A stretch of DNA of 64,000 nt, taken from NCBI RefSeq assembly GCF_000832305.1, contig NZ_CP010537.1, forward strand, positions 3,782,001 through 3,846,000. The letters are read 5' to 3'. A program made the position numbers and the translations under genes. This DNA comes from Cupriavidus basilensis (lineage in GTDB: Bacteria; Pseudomonadota; Gammaproteobacteria; Burkholderiales; Burkholderiaceae). Position 1 is the first letter of the stretch. Each line of letters begins with the position of its first letter. Positions 9,165 through 18,003 of this stretch are shown here, piece by piece. The notes beneath the pieces are model-generated. The model saw only the letters and a list, made by a program, of their open reading frames with translations. It was not told the origin of the DNA and did no database searches.

Positions 9165-9482
9165 TCAGTAATCGCACCTCTGCCTAGCCAGCGATTCCCT
9201 CGTGAAGCCATGACTGACGCGCAACTGATGCTCGACCGCAATCACCTGGTCCTGGCACGCAAACAACAAGTCGTCCTTGAACTTCTGCGAAGCACCCTTG
9301 ATGCGTTGAGCTTCATAGGAGGTCTGCCTCGCACGACAGCGCAGATACAACAACGTCGCCTTGGGAGCCAGCTTAAGCTCCGCCTTGTCGAGAGGCTTAC
9401 ATTCGACATAGGTTTGGGCGAAGCCGCCTTGGCTCGGTAGCAATGCCGAGAAAAGCAAAAATGAAGAAAGAATACGCGACAT
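9165..9482 (-). CDS. exported four-cysteine protein
   Basis: 105 residues beginning with a signal peptide (MSRILSSFLLFSALLPSQGG, cleavage near GFAQ). The mature domain holds four cysteines (in VEC, LRC, FAC and QRC contexts), suggesting two disulfides in the periplasm. The helical, charged middle resembles lysozyme-inhibitor-like or DUF1311-like small periplasmic proteins only in general layout; I do not assign a family. Start is the first ATG of the frame. Confidence 0.6.
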   Translation of the reverse strand: MSRILSSFLLFSALLPSQGGFAQTYVECKPLDKAELKLAPKATLLYLRCRARQTSYEAQRIKGASQKFKDDLLFACQDQVIAVEHQLRVSHGFTRESLARQRCDY

Positions 9483-9551
9483 GAACGTGTCATCACTTGA
9501 GGTGCCGGCCGGGCGTACCTTCTATCGTCGGCTGAAACCTGCCGAAGAGAG

Positions 9552-9881
9552 CTACTCGTTTCCGCCATTCTCCCCCGTTGGACTGCGTTTTCCTGTCACC
9601 GCGAGAGGCTCCTTGGAGTCACTTCCTGCGTTCGTGCGCGAGTCTGGGCGAGCGCCTGAACCCGGCTGACGGACACCGGTCGGCGCCTGGATGGTCGAAA
9701 TTGCTCGCTTGTACACAATTTGCATGCCGCCGGGTCCGCTCAGCATCACCACGTACTGGTCGAATGACGCGATTGAACCGGTTAGCTTGATTCCGTTGAC
9801 CAAGTACACCTCGACACGCTTCCGCTCTTTGCGTGCCGAATTCAAGAAGTCGTTTTGCGGATAAGAGAGCTCAGGATTCAT
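9552..9881 (-). CDS. hfq: Hfq-like RNA chaperone (accessory copy)
   Basis: 109 residues from ATG 9881, where Hfq similarity starts; the long upstream frame is not protein-like. The Sm fold is complete: [20 protein letters not shown] (alpha-1, beta-1), [20 protein letters not shown] (Sm1), then [11 protein letters not shown] (Sm2). The invariant Sm2 histidine of YKHAIS, which lines the proximal RNA pore, is arginine here (residue 59). The roughly 45-residue tail is polar and disordered. Hfq hexamers pair small RNAs with mRNAs; this is presumably a second copy beside the housekeeping gene, with altered RNA binding. Confidence 0.88.
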   Translation of the reverse strand: MNPELSYPQNDFLNSARKERKRVEVYLVNGIKLTGSIASFDQYVVMLSGPGGMQIVYKRAISTIQAPTGVRQPGSGARPDSRTNAGSDSKEPLAVTGKRSPTGENGGNE

Positions 9882-10562
9882 TTGGTGTCGAATAGTCCAG
9901 ACAGCCAAGTTGCAGCCGTGCCAACACAGCCTGCGACCACCGAGTCGGGTCCCGTCAAGGTTCAACTCTTCGAACTCGACCCGCTTTCTTCGATGCAGCA
10001 GCATGTTGGCCTCGCAATGCAGAAGACAAGCGTGTGAGGTGAAATTATGCTCCGTTTTTCCACACGCGCAGGGGCGCAGTCCAGCAGGAAGTTGAGCGCT
10101 AAAGGAACCCACGTCGCCGGCTGTACGTGGATGCCGTGAAGGACGCTCTCGAGCGCTTTACACCGGTCTCAGTACCTTTTCGATTAGGAAATCAACACAA
10201 GCAGATTTCAAATGTCTTCGTTGGGATGACACGGTCGACGCGCCTCCTATGCATAGCCATGCATCGAGAACGACTGTCGTCTGAATCGGGCGCTTCACCC
10301 CACGCTTCTTGAAATCAGAGCGTCTGGCTCCCTACCGCATTTGAGGTGTCACCGGTACTCTGGCTTCGGGAGACGCATGCGGACATGACTTTACATTTGG
10401 ATGCTGATATGAGCTCGTTGCAAATAGCCGTAAGTCATAAGCCTCATGACAAATGTATGAGTTTTTGCAACGCACAATCCAGCCGAGCGAACCTATACTC
10501 GAGGCTACCTTTTACTGGCCCGGGGGAACAAATAACCACCTAACAAAGAAAGGAGGTGGGAA
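9882..10562. other. intergenic region with a 9-bp inverted repeat
   Basis: No convincing gene. The right part holds CGTTGCAAA at 10416-10424 and its exact complement at 10464-10472, enclosing AT-rich DNA about 90 nt before the TDGA-repeat gene. This could be an operator or a leader hairpin. Confidence 0.4.
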
Positions 10563-10826
10563 ATGCTGAAGAAAATTGCACTACTCGCCGTAACAGGGGC
10601 CGCACTTTGCGCTGCAGCGGCCTACGCCGGCAACGGCCAGCGGGATGTTTACACCGATGGCGCTGGCACAATGGGGCCGCGTGACCCCTATACCGATGGA
10701 GGAAGAGTCGGGAAATTCGACGTGTATTCTGATGGCGCCAGAGTCACAGACCGTCGTGATGTTTTCACCGATGGAGCGCGAGTCACAGACCGACGCGATG
10801 CGTTCACCGATGGCGCGCATATCTAA
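10563..10826 (+). CDS. exported protein made of RDxYTDGA repeats
   Basis: 87 residues. A signal peptide (MLKKIALLAVTGAALCAAAA, cleavage near AYA) is followed entirely by five tandem units of about 12-13 residues around a D-(V/P/A)-(Y/F)-(T/S)-D-G core (RDVYTDGAGTMGP, RDPYTDGGRVGK, FDVYSDGARVTDR, RDVFTDGARVTDR, RDAFTDGAHI). A strong AAAGGAGGTGGG ribosome-binding site precedes it and a terminator follows, so it is a well-formed single gene. The Asp/Gly turns suggest a calcium-binding or adhesive repeat, but no family is recognised. Confidence 0.75.
   Translation: MLKKIALLAVTGAALCAAAAYAGNGQRDVYTDGAGTMGPRDPYTDGGRVGKFDVYSDGARVTDRRDVFTDGARVTDRRDAFTDGAHI
10641..10823 (+). repeat. five tandem coding repeats (TDGA units)
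   Basis: Five consecutive units of 36-39 nt encode the (R/F)D-x-(Y/F)-(T/S)DG motif. The last two units are nearly identical (VTDRRD-(V/A)-FTDGA), suggesting recent expansion by slippage or unequal crossover. Confidence 0.75.
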
Positions 10827-10902
10827 GGCGGGCATCCAGTAGCCCACAGAATTAGTTGGCGGAAGGGGGCGTCCAGCGCCACCCATCCGCAATTTGGTAG
10901 CC

Positions 10903-10938
10903 CTCCAAAGGTGCCCGCCTTTGGGGGCGTTGTTTTTT
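10903..10938 (+). terminator. Rho-independent terminator after the TDGA-repeat gene
   Basis: CTCCAAAGG pairs with CCTTTGGGG around a short loop and is followed by a T-run at 10931-10938, about 75 nt after the stop. Confidence 0.7.
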
Positions 10939-11160
10939 AAGGCAACCGCGCGCAGGGCCGTCGCTCACACAAAGGCGCTCCGTGGATGCCGCCATAATGT
11001 TGGACTGCGTGCGGGCCGGCGTCACGGCATCTCAACGAGAAGCCTGTTTCCCTGCTGGGCACAAACATTTCTGCATTTCAGGCTCGTAGATGGATTTGCT
11101 CGACAAATCGCCCACCTCTGCGGCGAACGATGGCCCATCTTTGCGCCACCGCCAATGGTG

Positions 11161-11189
11161 AGCCAGGAACTCCATAAGGCTTCCTGGCT
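11161..11189. repeat. 9-bp perfect inverted repeat
   Basis: AGCCAGGAA and TTCCTGGCT face each other across an 11-nt loop, just beyond the 3' end of the IS5 relic. It could be the insertion sequence's terminal hairpin or a terminator without a T-run. Confidence 0.4.
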
Positions 11190-11219
11190 CCCTATCTGTC
11201 GGCGCCGGTTTGACAATAC

Positions 11220-11475
11220 AAGGATGGCCGATTCTGCATAACGGCAGGCTCCCAGTCGCAACCTGAATCATGGCCTCCGATGCGTCGGTATGCTGGTCGT
11301 AATCACTGCCTAGGCGGCGCCAGCGGACCATCCAACCAAACGTGCGCTCGCCCCCAGCAAAATCAATCTGCTGCTCGTGGCGGCGCACCACCTCGACCAC
11401 GAAGTCAGGCCTCGCCGCCTTGTACCTCAGCGCCAGGCGGTTGCAGGCTCCATCGGCAAAGAAGTGCTTCAGACC
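11220..11475 (-). mobile_element. relic of an IS5-family transposase (C-terminal part)
   Basis: The minus strand reads GLKHFFADGACNRLALRYKA, then VEVVRRHEQQ, then ERTFGWMVRWRRLGSDYDQH and SEAMIQVATGSLPLCRI. This is the distal DDE domain of IS5-type transposases, including the catalytic Glu region (ERTFGW). The usual LPRRWVV stretch before ERTF is replaced by a shortened sequence, and no N-terminal part exists, so the element is dead. No flanking terminal repeats could be assigned. Confidence 0.75.
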
Positions 11476-11994
11476 AGGCCAACGGCTCTTTTGCCCCCCG
11501 CGTTCGCGCCAGAGTCAGCGGGGACTCGTAGCCAAGGTTCTTTGGTGGACTGGAAGCCTATCTACCACGCGTGAAAAAAGAACCCGCGTCGCTTGGAAGG
11601 CAACGCGGGTGGCAGCAGGACTACATCGCCGGTCTATGGAGAATTAATAGTCTTTCATCTGAGAATTAAACAGCGTTCTCCGGCCTATCTCTTGGTCATT
11701 GTGCCCGGCCGCGAAAACGGAGTGGTCAGCGACCGACATGCGGACGTCACGCACCATCAAGGTTAACCCGCAATCACTGCAATATCAGGCCCATGCAGCA
11801 CTTGATTGACACCAAACCGACACGGGGATTGTGTTCAATGCGTGGGCGATTTCTGCAGCGTCATCTGCGAGTTCACCGTCGCTTCCGGCTAGAGCACTCT
11901 TGGGCAGGCTACCGCCCGTTGCCGCAAGAAAAAAGAACGCCCGTTCGCGAGACAGTGCCAAGCGAAACCAGGCATAGCAATTTTGAAGGTCAAT
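11476..11994. other. region without a recognisable gene
   Basis: Frames here are short and unlike proteins. It contains the minus-strand terminator at 11573-11611, which implies a gene or gene remnant to its right that I cannot identify. Confidence 0.4.
11573..11611 (-). terminator. Rho-independent terminator, minus strand
   Basis: ACCCGCGT (11582-11589) pairs with ACGCGGGT (11603-11610). Read on the minus strand it runs into a T-run (complement of 11574-11579). The gene it serves is not evident. Confidence 0.6.
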
Positions 11995-12255
11995 ATGCAT
12001 CAAATTCTCGTTTCTCCCATAACCACGAACGACGCACCGCTACCGGGTGCTCGCATTGGGAGAAGGCCTCGCTGGACTGTTTCAGCCGGCATCCAGACAC
12101 TCCGTCATGAAGCGGCAAAGCTGCGGGCAGCATTTCAGGCACGGATGGCGCAAACCGATGCAAGTGCCTTGCAGGATGACGCCACCGACTTGCTCCAGCA
12201 GGCCGCTATCCTCGACAGGGGCGCCGAGGTGCTGGCGCTCACCAGCACGACTTGA
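11995..12255 (+). CDS. small hypothetical protein
   Basis: 86 residues from ATG 11995. The first third is Pro/Arg-rich (PLPGARIGRRPRWTVSAG); the rest looks like two amphipathic helices (LRHEAAKLRAAFQARM and ALQDDATDLLQQAAIL) with a heptad-like pattern. No family is recognised and no strong ribosome-binding site is seen. The helical second half is the main reason to keep it. Confidence 0.4.
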   Translation: MHQILVSPITTNDAPLPGARIGRRPRWTVSAGIQTLRHEAAKLRAAFQARMAQTDASALQDDATDLLQQAAILDRGAEVLALTSTT

Positions 12256-12630
12256 GTCCGTGACTGCCATCCTATAATCCGGAGCCTGGCGGGCCCCTTG
12301 GTTCCTTGCATCCAGCTTCTTTCGCCGGATGGCGAAATGTGCGGTCACCGCGAACTGGCACGTCGCGGATTTTGTTAGGCGGAATTCTCATTTCTCCGAT
12401 TGGCATATGCATTAGCCAGCGGTGCGCTCCATCGTCAACTGAGACCAACCCATGGTGCCATTCCGTGGTAAACCCTAGACCATCTTGGCTGCAGCGAGCC
12501 GGTCGGCTATGCTGGCAAGTCGGATTATCTTGCTGCAATCGAGGGCAAAATGCGCAGGGTGAAGTAGCAGGTCCGGATTGAAATTTTTATTTCTGCATGC
12601 AGTTTGCGTGCGCGTTGCATTGAGGATGAA
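12256..12630. other. long leader region of the cold-shock gene
   Basis: No gene is supported. Cold-shock genes often carry a long structured 5' untranslated region; this 375-nt stretch could serve that role, but no cold box was identified with confidence. Confidence 0.35.
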
Positions 12631-12834
12631 ATGGCGACTGGCATTGTGAAGTGGTTCAACAACGAAAAGGGATTTGGATTCATTGCGCCGGACGGCGGTG
12701 GCGCGGACTTGTTTGCGCACCATACGGAAATCCAGGGTACGGGATATCGGTCCCTGGATGAGGGCGCCAAGGTGGCATTCGAACCGAAGCAAGGTCCCAA
12801 GGGCTTGCAAGCCTCGCAGATTCGCAAGCTGTAG
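12631..12834 (+). CDS. cspA: cold-shock domain protein
   Basis: 67 residues, a single cold-shock domain. It carries both RNA-binding motifs: RNP1 as KGFGFIAPD and RNP2-like DLFAHHTEI. The start is the ATG at 12631 ([20 protein letters not shown]), nine codons inside the longer frame and at the usual position for the family. Csp proteins bind single-stranded RNA and DNA as chaperones. A terminator lies about 30 nt beyond the stop. The gene symbol marks the family, not a specific orthologue. Confidence 0.93.
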   Translation: MATGIVKWFNNEKGFGFIAPDGGGADLFAHHTEIQGTGYRSLDEGAKVAFEPKQGPKGLQASQIRKL

Positions 12835-12865
12835 TCGCCGTTGCACCTAGACAGCCGAGACGGAA

Positions 12866-12898
12866 GAAAGGCCCTTCGCCGTGACGAGGGGCTTTTTT
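12866..12898 (+). terminator. Rho-independent terminator after the cold-shock gene
   Basis: A GC-rich hairpin (AAAGGCCCTTCG with CGAGGGGCTTT) followed by six T. It closely resembles the hairpin at 911-950. Confidence 0.8.
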
Positions 12899-13218
12899 GT
12901 TTCCGGCAACACTCTGCCGCTTCAGCGCATCCACACGAGTCGGCAGCCGGCTGCAATCGATACGCCAATCGCGGTCCCGCAAATCGTCTCTGAACACCGT
13001 CGCAGCGGGCCCCACCCTCGACCGTCAAAGTCCGTACAAAACCCGATACTCAGGACTTGCCTTATTAGTCACAATGAGTGCCTGAAGCAAACTGACCATG
13101 ACCTGAACGTTGTAGGCAACTGCCATGACCGCGACAGGCTTGGTGGAACGCTAACGAAATGGCACGCAAATTGCGCCAGCCGAATAAGAAAAGCCGGTCT
13201 CATCAGGGATGAATCATC
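12899..13218. other. intergenic region, nothing recognised
   Basis: No frame with protein-like composition and no clear regulatory site apart from the space expected for the promoter of the following gene. Confidence 0.4.
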
Positions 13219-13560
13219 GTGCTGACAGTCATGGCTCTGCTGGTACTTGCGCTCGTCATGCGCGCCTTATACCTGCATCTGCACCTCGCGCGCGCAGAGT
13301 TGGTTCGACGCGAGGAGAAAGGGATGCTCACCTATGAGGTCCGGCGACGTGTTGGCATGGAAGCCCTTCCCTCACATGTTTCCGCGTATCCCGTCCCCAG
13401 AGAGGTGCGTATTCGCGTCGTCAGGTTCACCGTGATAGTGCTATGGCGCAAGGAGTATCACATTGCCTTGCCTGCTGATGCCTGCACACACCTTGGAGAT
13501 ATCTCCGCCGACGAAACTGATGAGCGCTTCCCTGCTTGGGTGCAACACCGTCCTTCCTAA
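13219..13560 (+). CDS. small single-pass membrane protein
   Basis: 113 residues from GTG 13219 (an ATG at 13231 is an alternative start). The N-terminus is a membrane helix (VMALLVLALVMRALYLHLHL). A basic linker (RAELVRREEKG) and a roughly 70-residue soluble domain follow, with beta-like segments (REVRIRVVRFTVIVLWRKEY). It is probably anchored in the inner membrane. No family is recognised. Confidence 0.45.
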   Translation: MLTVMALLVLALVMRALYLHLHLARAELVRREEKGMLTYEVRRRVGMEALPSHVSAYPVPREVRIRVVRFTVIVLWRKEYHIALPADACTHLGDISADETDERFPAWVQHRPS

Positions 13561-14428
13561 GCAGGGGAGCCCTCACTCCTCGCCGCGAGTGGCACGCCCT
13601 CGGGCTACCCAAGCTGAGGCCTTACTCCGACCTCGACGCGGAAATGCTCAAAGCTTTCCCCTGCCGTCACGGCTCTTCGCCGCCAGTCGCGTAACCAATC
13701 TGGTCGCCCGCACGTCAGTTTTTCGTATTGGTGGCGCGTCGCGCTACTTCGCAGCACCGACCACGTAGTCCACGGCGGGTTCCACCTCGTCATCCGAGAC
13801 ACCCCACGTCCGTAGAATGCCCGAATTTTATCGCCGACCGACCGGACGGGATGCGATAAGTTGAAGTCCGCAAGTCGCCGTCACCGCATCAAAATAACTC
13901 TCAAGTCAGCTTTGCAAGCCGGCACAGCTTTGTCACTCTGGGTGTTGCCAACAGCAGCATTTGACACCAACCAACGGCAGCGCAATGGGATTCATTGCGA
14001 CGGTAAGCAATATGAAGAGTCGCGGCGGGCTTCCTGGAGCCCCCTTTGGCATCGACGGGGCCCCCTCAATGCCAACCTACGCTCCGTTCGACCTCTCAAC
14101 CCAAATTGGGTCAGCTACGTCCATAGCTGGAAGCTTGCGCCCTCGCCCACAAAGGGTTGGCAGAAGTCAAGTGCCGGTTGGTTACGCGGGTGGTCACAAT
14201 GACATCGTCGCCAGTACATATTGACTTTGATTTTTTTTACGTCAGAATTAAGTAACACTTTATGCGGATGGACCGCTCTCTGCGCTTGCAAACGAATTCC
14301 AGCAAGGCCGCACGCGTGACGAGGGTCCTGCCATTGTACAAAGTGGACAGACGACATTGAGTTGAATTCAATAGCATGCAGAATTAGACCCGTGACCCAT
14401 ACGTCGGACGATGTAAGTGGAGACAGGA
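13561..14428. other. region without a convincing gene
   Basis: A frame at 13961-14224 is low-complexity (Gly/Pro/Ser-rich) and a 32-residue basic frame begins near 14262; neither is convincing. The 100 nt before 14429 should hold the promoter of the next gene. Confidence 0.4.
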
Positions 14429-14800
14429 ATGACGACAGCCCGAGCTGGAACCAAAGGAGAAGCCGTTAGGCTTTTGGCGGCAGAAGGGATAGCACGAGTC
14501 GAGCTGGATTACGAGTCAGGTTGGCAGGATGCGATTGAACTCGGACGTTTGGGCCAGAAGGCTGGCATCTGCGTGGAGTATCGCGGGCACGAGAACATCG
14601 CTGTGAGGTCCCACACTGCACTTATCGCGGGCCTCAGTCGACCGAAGGTGTCTTTCCGCCAACGAAATCTCTACTGCCAGTTCGCATTGACCGAACTGAC
14701 AGCCAAGGACTTGGCGACCTTGGAGACAAAGGCAATGAAGCTTGGAGACTACATCCTGGCCGGGCATCTACTGCGGGAGGTCGATACAGTTTGGGCCTGA
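14429..14800 (+). CDS. unknown protein, first of a tandem paralogous pair
   Basis: 123 residues from ATG 14429, with GGAGACAGG upstream. Core features are VELDYESGWQDAIELGRLGQ, then a short variable strand, then HENIAVRSHTALIAGLSRPK and FRQRNLYCQFALTELTAKDL, closing with GDYILAGHLLREVDTVWA. Most of this is repeated in the next gene. The family is compact and soluble, mixed alpha/beta, with no signal peptide. Function unknown; a third, truncated copy lies at 17590-17732. Confidence 0.65.
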   Translation: MTTARAGTKGEAVRLLAAEGIARVELDYESGWQDAIELGRLGQKAGICVEYRGHENIAVRSHTALIAGLSRPKVSFRQRNLYCQFALTELTAKDLATLETKAMKLGDYILAGHLLREVDTVWA

Positions 14801-14986
14801 GTAGGCTCCGATTGAGCGGGGCTTCTGTATCGACAACTTGCGCGCTCATTTCTTGGCGCTACTTGTCGTGCCTCAAGGCAGTCAACTTCAGCATAGCACC
14901 ACAGGGAGAGGCCATAGCGTCCGAGTGCTTCGCGTCTGCACTTCTGGTTGTCGTGACTTGGCTTTCCCGCTATATTCCTTGGCAAC

Positions 14987-15382
14987 GTGACCCATAGACG
15001 AGATTTCGCCGTGACCGTCCATGTTGCGCACAATCGAGCCAATGCGCTTGAACAGATATTGTCACAGGTGACAGGAACGGTTGACCTGGACTATGAGGCC
15101 GGTTGGGAAGATGCCCTTGAACTTGGAAGGGTTGGGCAAAAGTACGGCGTCGCCGTTCAGTTCAGGACCCTTGAACATATCGCCGTGCGCACTCCAGAAG
15201 CCCTGGCTCAGGGACTGCGAGCACCGAAGAATACCTTCAGACAGCGGCACCTCTATTGCCTCTTCGACCTAACCTTGATGACCGATGCGCTCCTGACGGA
15301 GCTGGAGGCACTTGCCATCGAGCATGGTGATTACATCTTGGGTGGCCAACTACTCCGGGAAGCTACGCTTGTCTGGGAGTGA
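14987..15382 (+). CDS. unknown protein, second of a tandem paralogous pair
   Basis: 131 residues from GTG 14987. It aligns along its length with the preceding gene: VDLDYEAGWEDALELGRVGQ, EHIAVRTPEALAQGLRAPKN, FRQRHLYCLFDLTLMTDALL, HGDYILGGQLLREATLVWE. The pair probably arose by local duplication and diverged well beyond recent drift; the N-terminal 20 residues differ most. A 186-nt spacer separates the two, so each may have its own promoter. Confidence 0.65.
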   Translation: MTHRRDFAVTVHVAHNRANALEQILSQVTGTVDLDYEAGWEDALELGRVGQKYGVAVQFRTLEHIAVRTPEALAQGLRAPKNTFRQRHLYCLFDLTLMTDALLTELEALAIEHGDYILGGQLLREATLVWE

Positions 15383-15481
15383 GCGAAGACGCCGGCCGGC
15401 ACCACCAACTGTACCTGCCCGCCCATTCCAGTTTCAATGCGCACGCACAATGCGAGGCCATCCTACTGATTTCGCGCGCCG

Positions 15482-15928
15482 CTAATCAATGCGCAGCTTA
15501 GCCAAGCCCCTCGCTCCAAATCTCCGCAAGACCGCCCTGGACAGTTCTACTTCCTCAGGCATGACTTCGAGCTCGCCGAGCGAAACATCATAATGTGTGG
15601 AGAAACCGAGGCGTCCGGCGGTGATGAGTACCGCCTTAGTACAGCCATCTGCGCGAGCGCGCGTTAACACTGTATCGACTAGGCGCGTCGCGATTTGATG
15701 CCCACGATATTCCTTGAGCACGCCGACAGACCGTACAACGACCGTCTGGTCGCATTGCTCAGCGCAAGCACAGCCGACGACCCGCTCGCCCGCCAGCGCG
15801 ACATGAAAGAAACAAGAGGTCTGGTCAACGAACTCGCTCGGCAATCCGCAACATTCGAGAACTTCCCCGATTGCAGGCCAATCAACTTCCTCTGCCGCCC
15901 TAATCTGCAAACTTCTCATTTCCGGCAT
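15482..15928 (-). CDS. GNAT acetyltransferase, ArsN2-like (second copy)
   Basis: 148 residues. Typical GNAT order: an N-terminal IRAAEEVDWPAIGEVLECCG, a central strand pair with ERVVGCACAE, motif A (VRSVGVLKEYRGHQIATRLV) that binds the acetyl-CoA pyrophosphate, and the GRLGFSTHYDVS end. It shares layout with the gene at 8128-8559 but is clearly diverged. Substrate unknown. It stands alone, convergent with nothing nearby. Confidence 0.78.
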   Translation of the reverse strand: MPEMRSLQIRAAEEVDWPAIGEVLECCGLPSEFVDQTSCFFHVALAGERVVGCACAEQCDQTVVVRSVGVLKEYRGHQIATRLVDTVLTRARADGCTKAVLITAGRLGFSTHYDVSLGELEVMPEEVELSRAVLRRFGARGLAKLRID

Positions 15929-16148
15929 CTCCTCGTTTCACATGCGAGCTGAAGGCGGAAAACACGTAAGAATGCGCATCTCTTAAGAGAGTGGCTCCTA
16001 AGTTAACATTTCCGTCGAGCCAATTGATATCAGGGAAACCCAGCAACGCATCGTGCAATGCTCAAGCGGAGAATCAGCTATGGTGTCGGTGCGTTGACGC
16101 CAAAGAAGCTAGGCTTTGCAAGCGGAGGGAAACGCCCCCGTTCGCGCT

Positions 16149-16472
16149 TCAGGCCTCCGGAATCAGGAACTTATCACGATTCTTTCCAAGCCAAGCCGGT
16201 GCCCGACCACGTCCGGTCCAGGTGGCACCAGTCTTCGGGTCCATGTACTTTGCCGGCAGCGAGGCCTTCTCCTTCGCCGCAGCCTTAGGCTTATCGCCGG
16301 CCGCCGGGCGTCCACGGCGTCGCCTCGGAGCCAAGTCATCGACCGTCAGCTCGTACTCAGCCATCAACGTTTGAATCTGTTCGATTACGCCGGCGACCTC
16401 GGTCGCACGAGCTTCGACGAGCTTTGCTTCCAGCGCCGCCTTCTCTGCGACGAGTTGCTTGTAGGTTGCCAT
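16149..16472 (-). CDS. H-NS family nucleoid-associated protein (copy 2)
   Basis: 107 residues, paralogous to the gene at 1016-1339 with the same architecture: an oligomerisation helix (MATYKQLVAEKAALEAKLVE), a RRRRGRPAAG hook-like linker, and the DPKTGATWTGRGRAPAWLG DNA-binding end, identical in the two proteins. Differences cluster in the N-terminal helix and linker, so the two may form mixed oligomers on the same DNA targets. Two H-NS genes in 16 kb suggests self-silencing of the accessory region. Confidence 0.93.
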   Translation of the reverse strand: MATYKQLVAEKAALEAKLVEARATEVAGVIEQIQTLMAEYELTVDDLAPRRRRGRPAAGDKPKAAAKEKASLPAKYMDPKTGATWTGRGRAPAWLGKNRDKFLIPEA

Positions 16473-16653
16473 TTCAATCTCCGTCTATTAGTAATAGTCA
16501 ATATCCTACAGCACTTCGCCCGATTTTCATCAGCTATATGAAGCTGGTCCAACTGAATTATATTAAGCAGGCGCTGAAATATCTTTCTGTGAATGCTATC
16601 CTTTCTTCCTCTTCTTCCCAGCCAGGAAGGGGGGCAGTCATAGGAAAGAATCC

Positions 16654-17397
16654 ATGTATTTCGCTTTACGCCTCGTCGCATCTGTCGCCATTTGTCTTAG
16701 CGCCGCCGCCGCTCACGCAGAAACGGACTTTGAAAGTTGCCCTCAGTTTTTTGCACAAGGCGCCATTCCGCAGGCTCGGAGCACCGAAAATTTGAAGCCA
16801 CGCGCTCTTTGTTTTGAGGCGTTCGCGGTCTTGCATTCTGGCACGACGAAAACGCCTATCTATGTAGCTGAGCGGCTGAATTCAGCGCAAGTTGCCGCTG
16901 CCCAGAATGAGGGGCGCGCACACAAGTTCTTCGCCGATGCTCGGCTACCCCGAGCGGAACGAGCCGAACTCGATGACTACGAGGGCTCCGGCTATGACCG
17001 TGGCCACATGGCGCCGGCGGGCGATATGCCCAATGCCACGGCTATGGCGCAGAGCTTCTCCCTTGCCAACGTGGTGCCCCAGACCCCAAAGAACAATCGG
17101 AAGAGTTGGGCCGGCATTGAGAAGGCAACCCGAAAATACGTTCGGCGCGCCAAGGGGGATGTGTACGTCATCACCGGCCCGGTGTTCGGGTCCACGCCGC
17201 CCGCCGCCATCGGCCCAGACCAAGTATGGGTGCCACAATACCTCTTCAAGCTCGTGTACGACACGGCGACCCATCGAGCCTGGGTACATTGGATTGAAAA
17301 TTCAGACTCGGCGCACCCTGGACTCCCTATCTCGTACCGCGAACTCGTAAAGCGAACTGGCGTGGAGTTCCTCCCGGGCGTCGCGCTAGCTGAATGA
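16654..17397 (+). CDS. secreted DNA/RNA non-specific endonuclease
   Basis: 247 residues. A signal peptide (MYFALRLVASVAICLSAAAA, cleavage after AHA) sends it to the periplasm or outside. The beta-beta-alpha-metal nuclease core is intact: the DRGH motif at 115-118 with catalytic His, and the metal-ligand Asn in LANVVPQTPKNNRKSWAGIE near 139. Two cysteines may form a disulfide. Family members (NucA/Serratia type) cut DNA and RNA without sequence specificity. It is encoded alone, without a visible inhibitor gene, as expected for an exported enzyme. Confidence 0.93.
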   Translation: MYFALRLVASVAICLSAAAAHAETDFESCPQFFAQGAIPQARSTENLKPRALCFEAFAVLHSGTTKTPIYVAERLNSAQVAAAQNEGRAHKFFADARLPRAERAELDDYEGSGYDRGHMAPAGDMPNATAMAQSFSLANVVPQTPKNNRKSWAGIEKATRKYVRRAKGDVYVITGPVFGSTPPAAIGPDQVWVPQYLFKLVYDTATHRAWVHWIENSDSAHPGLPISYRELVKRTGVEFLPGVALAE

Positions 17398-17589
17398 CGC
17401 TCGCCCCGGAAGCGGAGACCTTGTAGACCTCTCTCGTTGTTCGCCCTTGCGCGCCCCTGCATCCCGCATACCGGTGAATGTCATTCGCCGGAGAGGCGTA
17501 TCGGGTTCAATGCTCCGCCGGCGATTGCAGTATTGTGCGGGTGCAGGGCGTGGCCCATATGCGCCGAGGATGTAAGTGGGGAGAACGAA

Positions 17590-17732
17590 ATGGCGACAAC
17601 TCCAGCTGGCACCAAAGTGGAGGCGCGAGGCTCCTGGAGACAGAAGGCGTGACGGTAGTGGAACTGGACTATGAGTCAGGCTGGGAAGATGCCATCGAAC
17701 GTGGACGGCTTGGCGACAAGCGCGGACAATGA
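17590..17732 (+). pseudogene. truncated, frameshifted third copy of the 14.4-15.4 kb family
   Basis: ATG 17590 begins MATTPAGTKVEA, matching the start of the 14429 gene. The match then moves to another frame (RLLETEGVTVVELDYESGWE, DAIERGRLGDKRGQ) and ends at TGA 17730-17732. The distal two thirds are missing. Its stop overlaps the ATG of the mazE-like gene (ATGA), so a deletion or recombination joined the two families here. Confidence 0.7.
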
Positions 17733-17974
17733 TTCTGCAAGTCGTAACGTGGGGCGGCAGTCTTGCGCTGCGCATCCCAGCTGATTACGCTCTCCAAGCT
17801 GGCCTCAAGGAAGGCAGCTGGGTGAGCGCGGCCCTAACTGTCGACGGCGGTATCAGCATCCGCCCGCTCAAATGGGACCGCGCCACTTTCGCGCAGGGAC
17901 TTGAAAGGCCCCGCGAAGCTATGCGGATGACTCAGTCTGTCACGGAGGAACTGCGGCGAGGAGCGCGCTACTAA
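17729..17974 (+). CDS. AbrB/MazE-like antitoxin, orphan
   Basis: 81 residues. The N-terminal half is a swapped-hairpin AbrB/MazE DNA-binding domain (WGGSLALRIPADYALQAGLK EG, then DGGISIRP). The C-terminal tail (FAQGLERPREAMRMTQSVTE, EELRRGARY) is the part that usually wraps the toxin. No toxin gene follows; the next gene is on the other strand. A near twin is at 38972-39217 and a broken one at 37590-37652. The normal NSLALRIP at the start is GGSLALRIP here. Confidence 0.8.
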   Translation: MILQVVTWGGSLALRIPADYALQAGLKEGSWVSAALTVDGGISIRPLKWDRATFAQGLERPREAMRMTQSVTEELRRGARY

Positions 17975-18003
17975 GGTATCGGAGTCAAAAAAGGGGGCTG
18001 TCA

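Noticed and set aside
13961..14224. 87-residue frame rich in Gly, Pro and Ser
   Set aside because: No ribosome-binding site, no family resemblance, low complexity.
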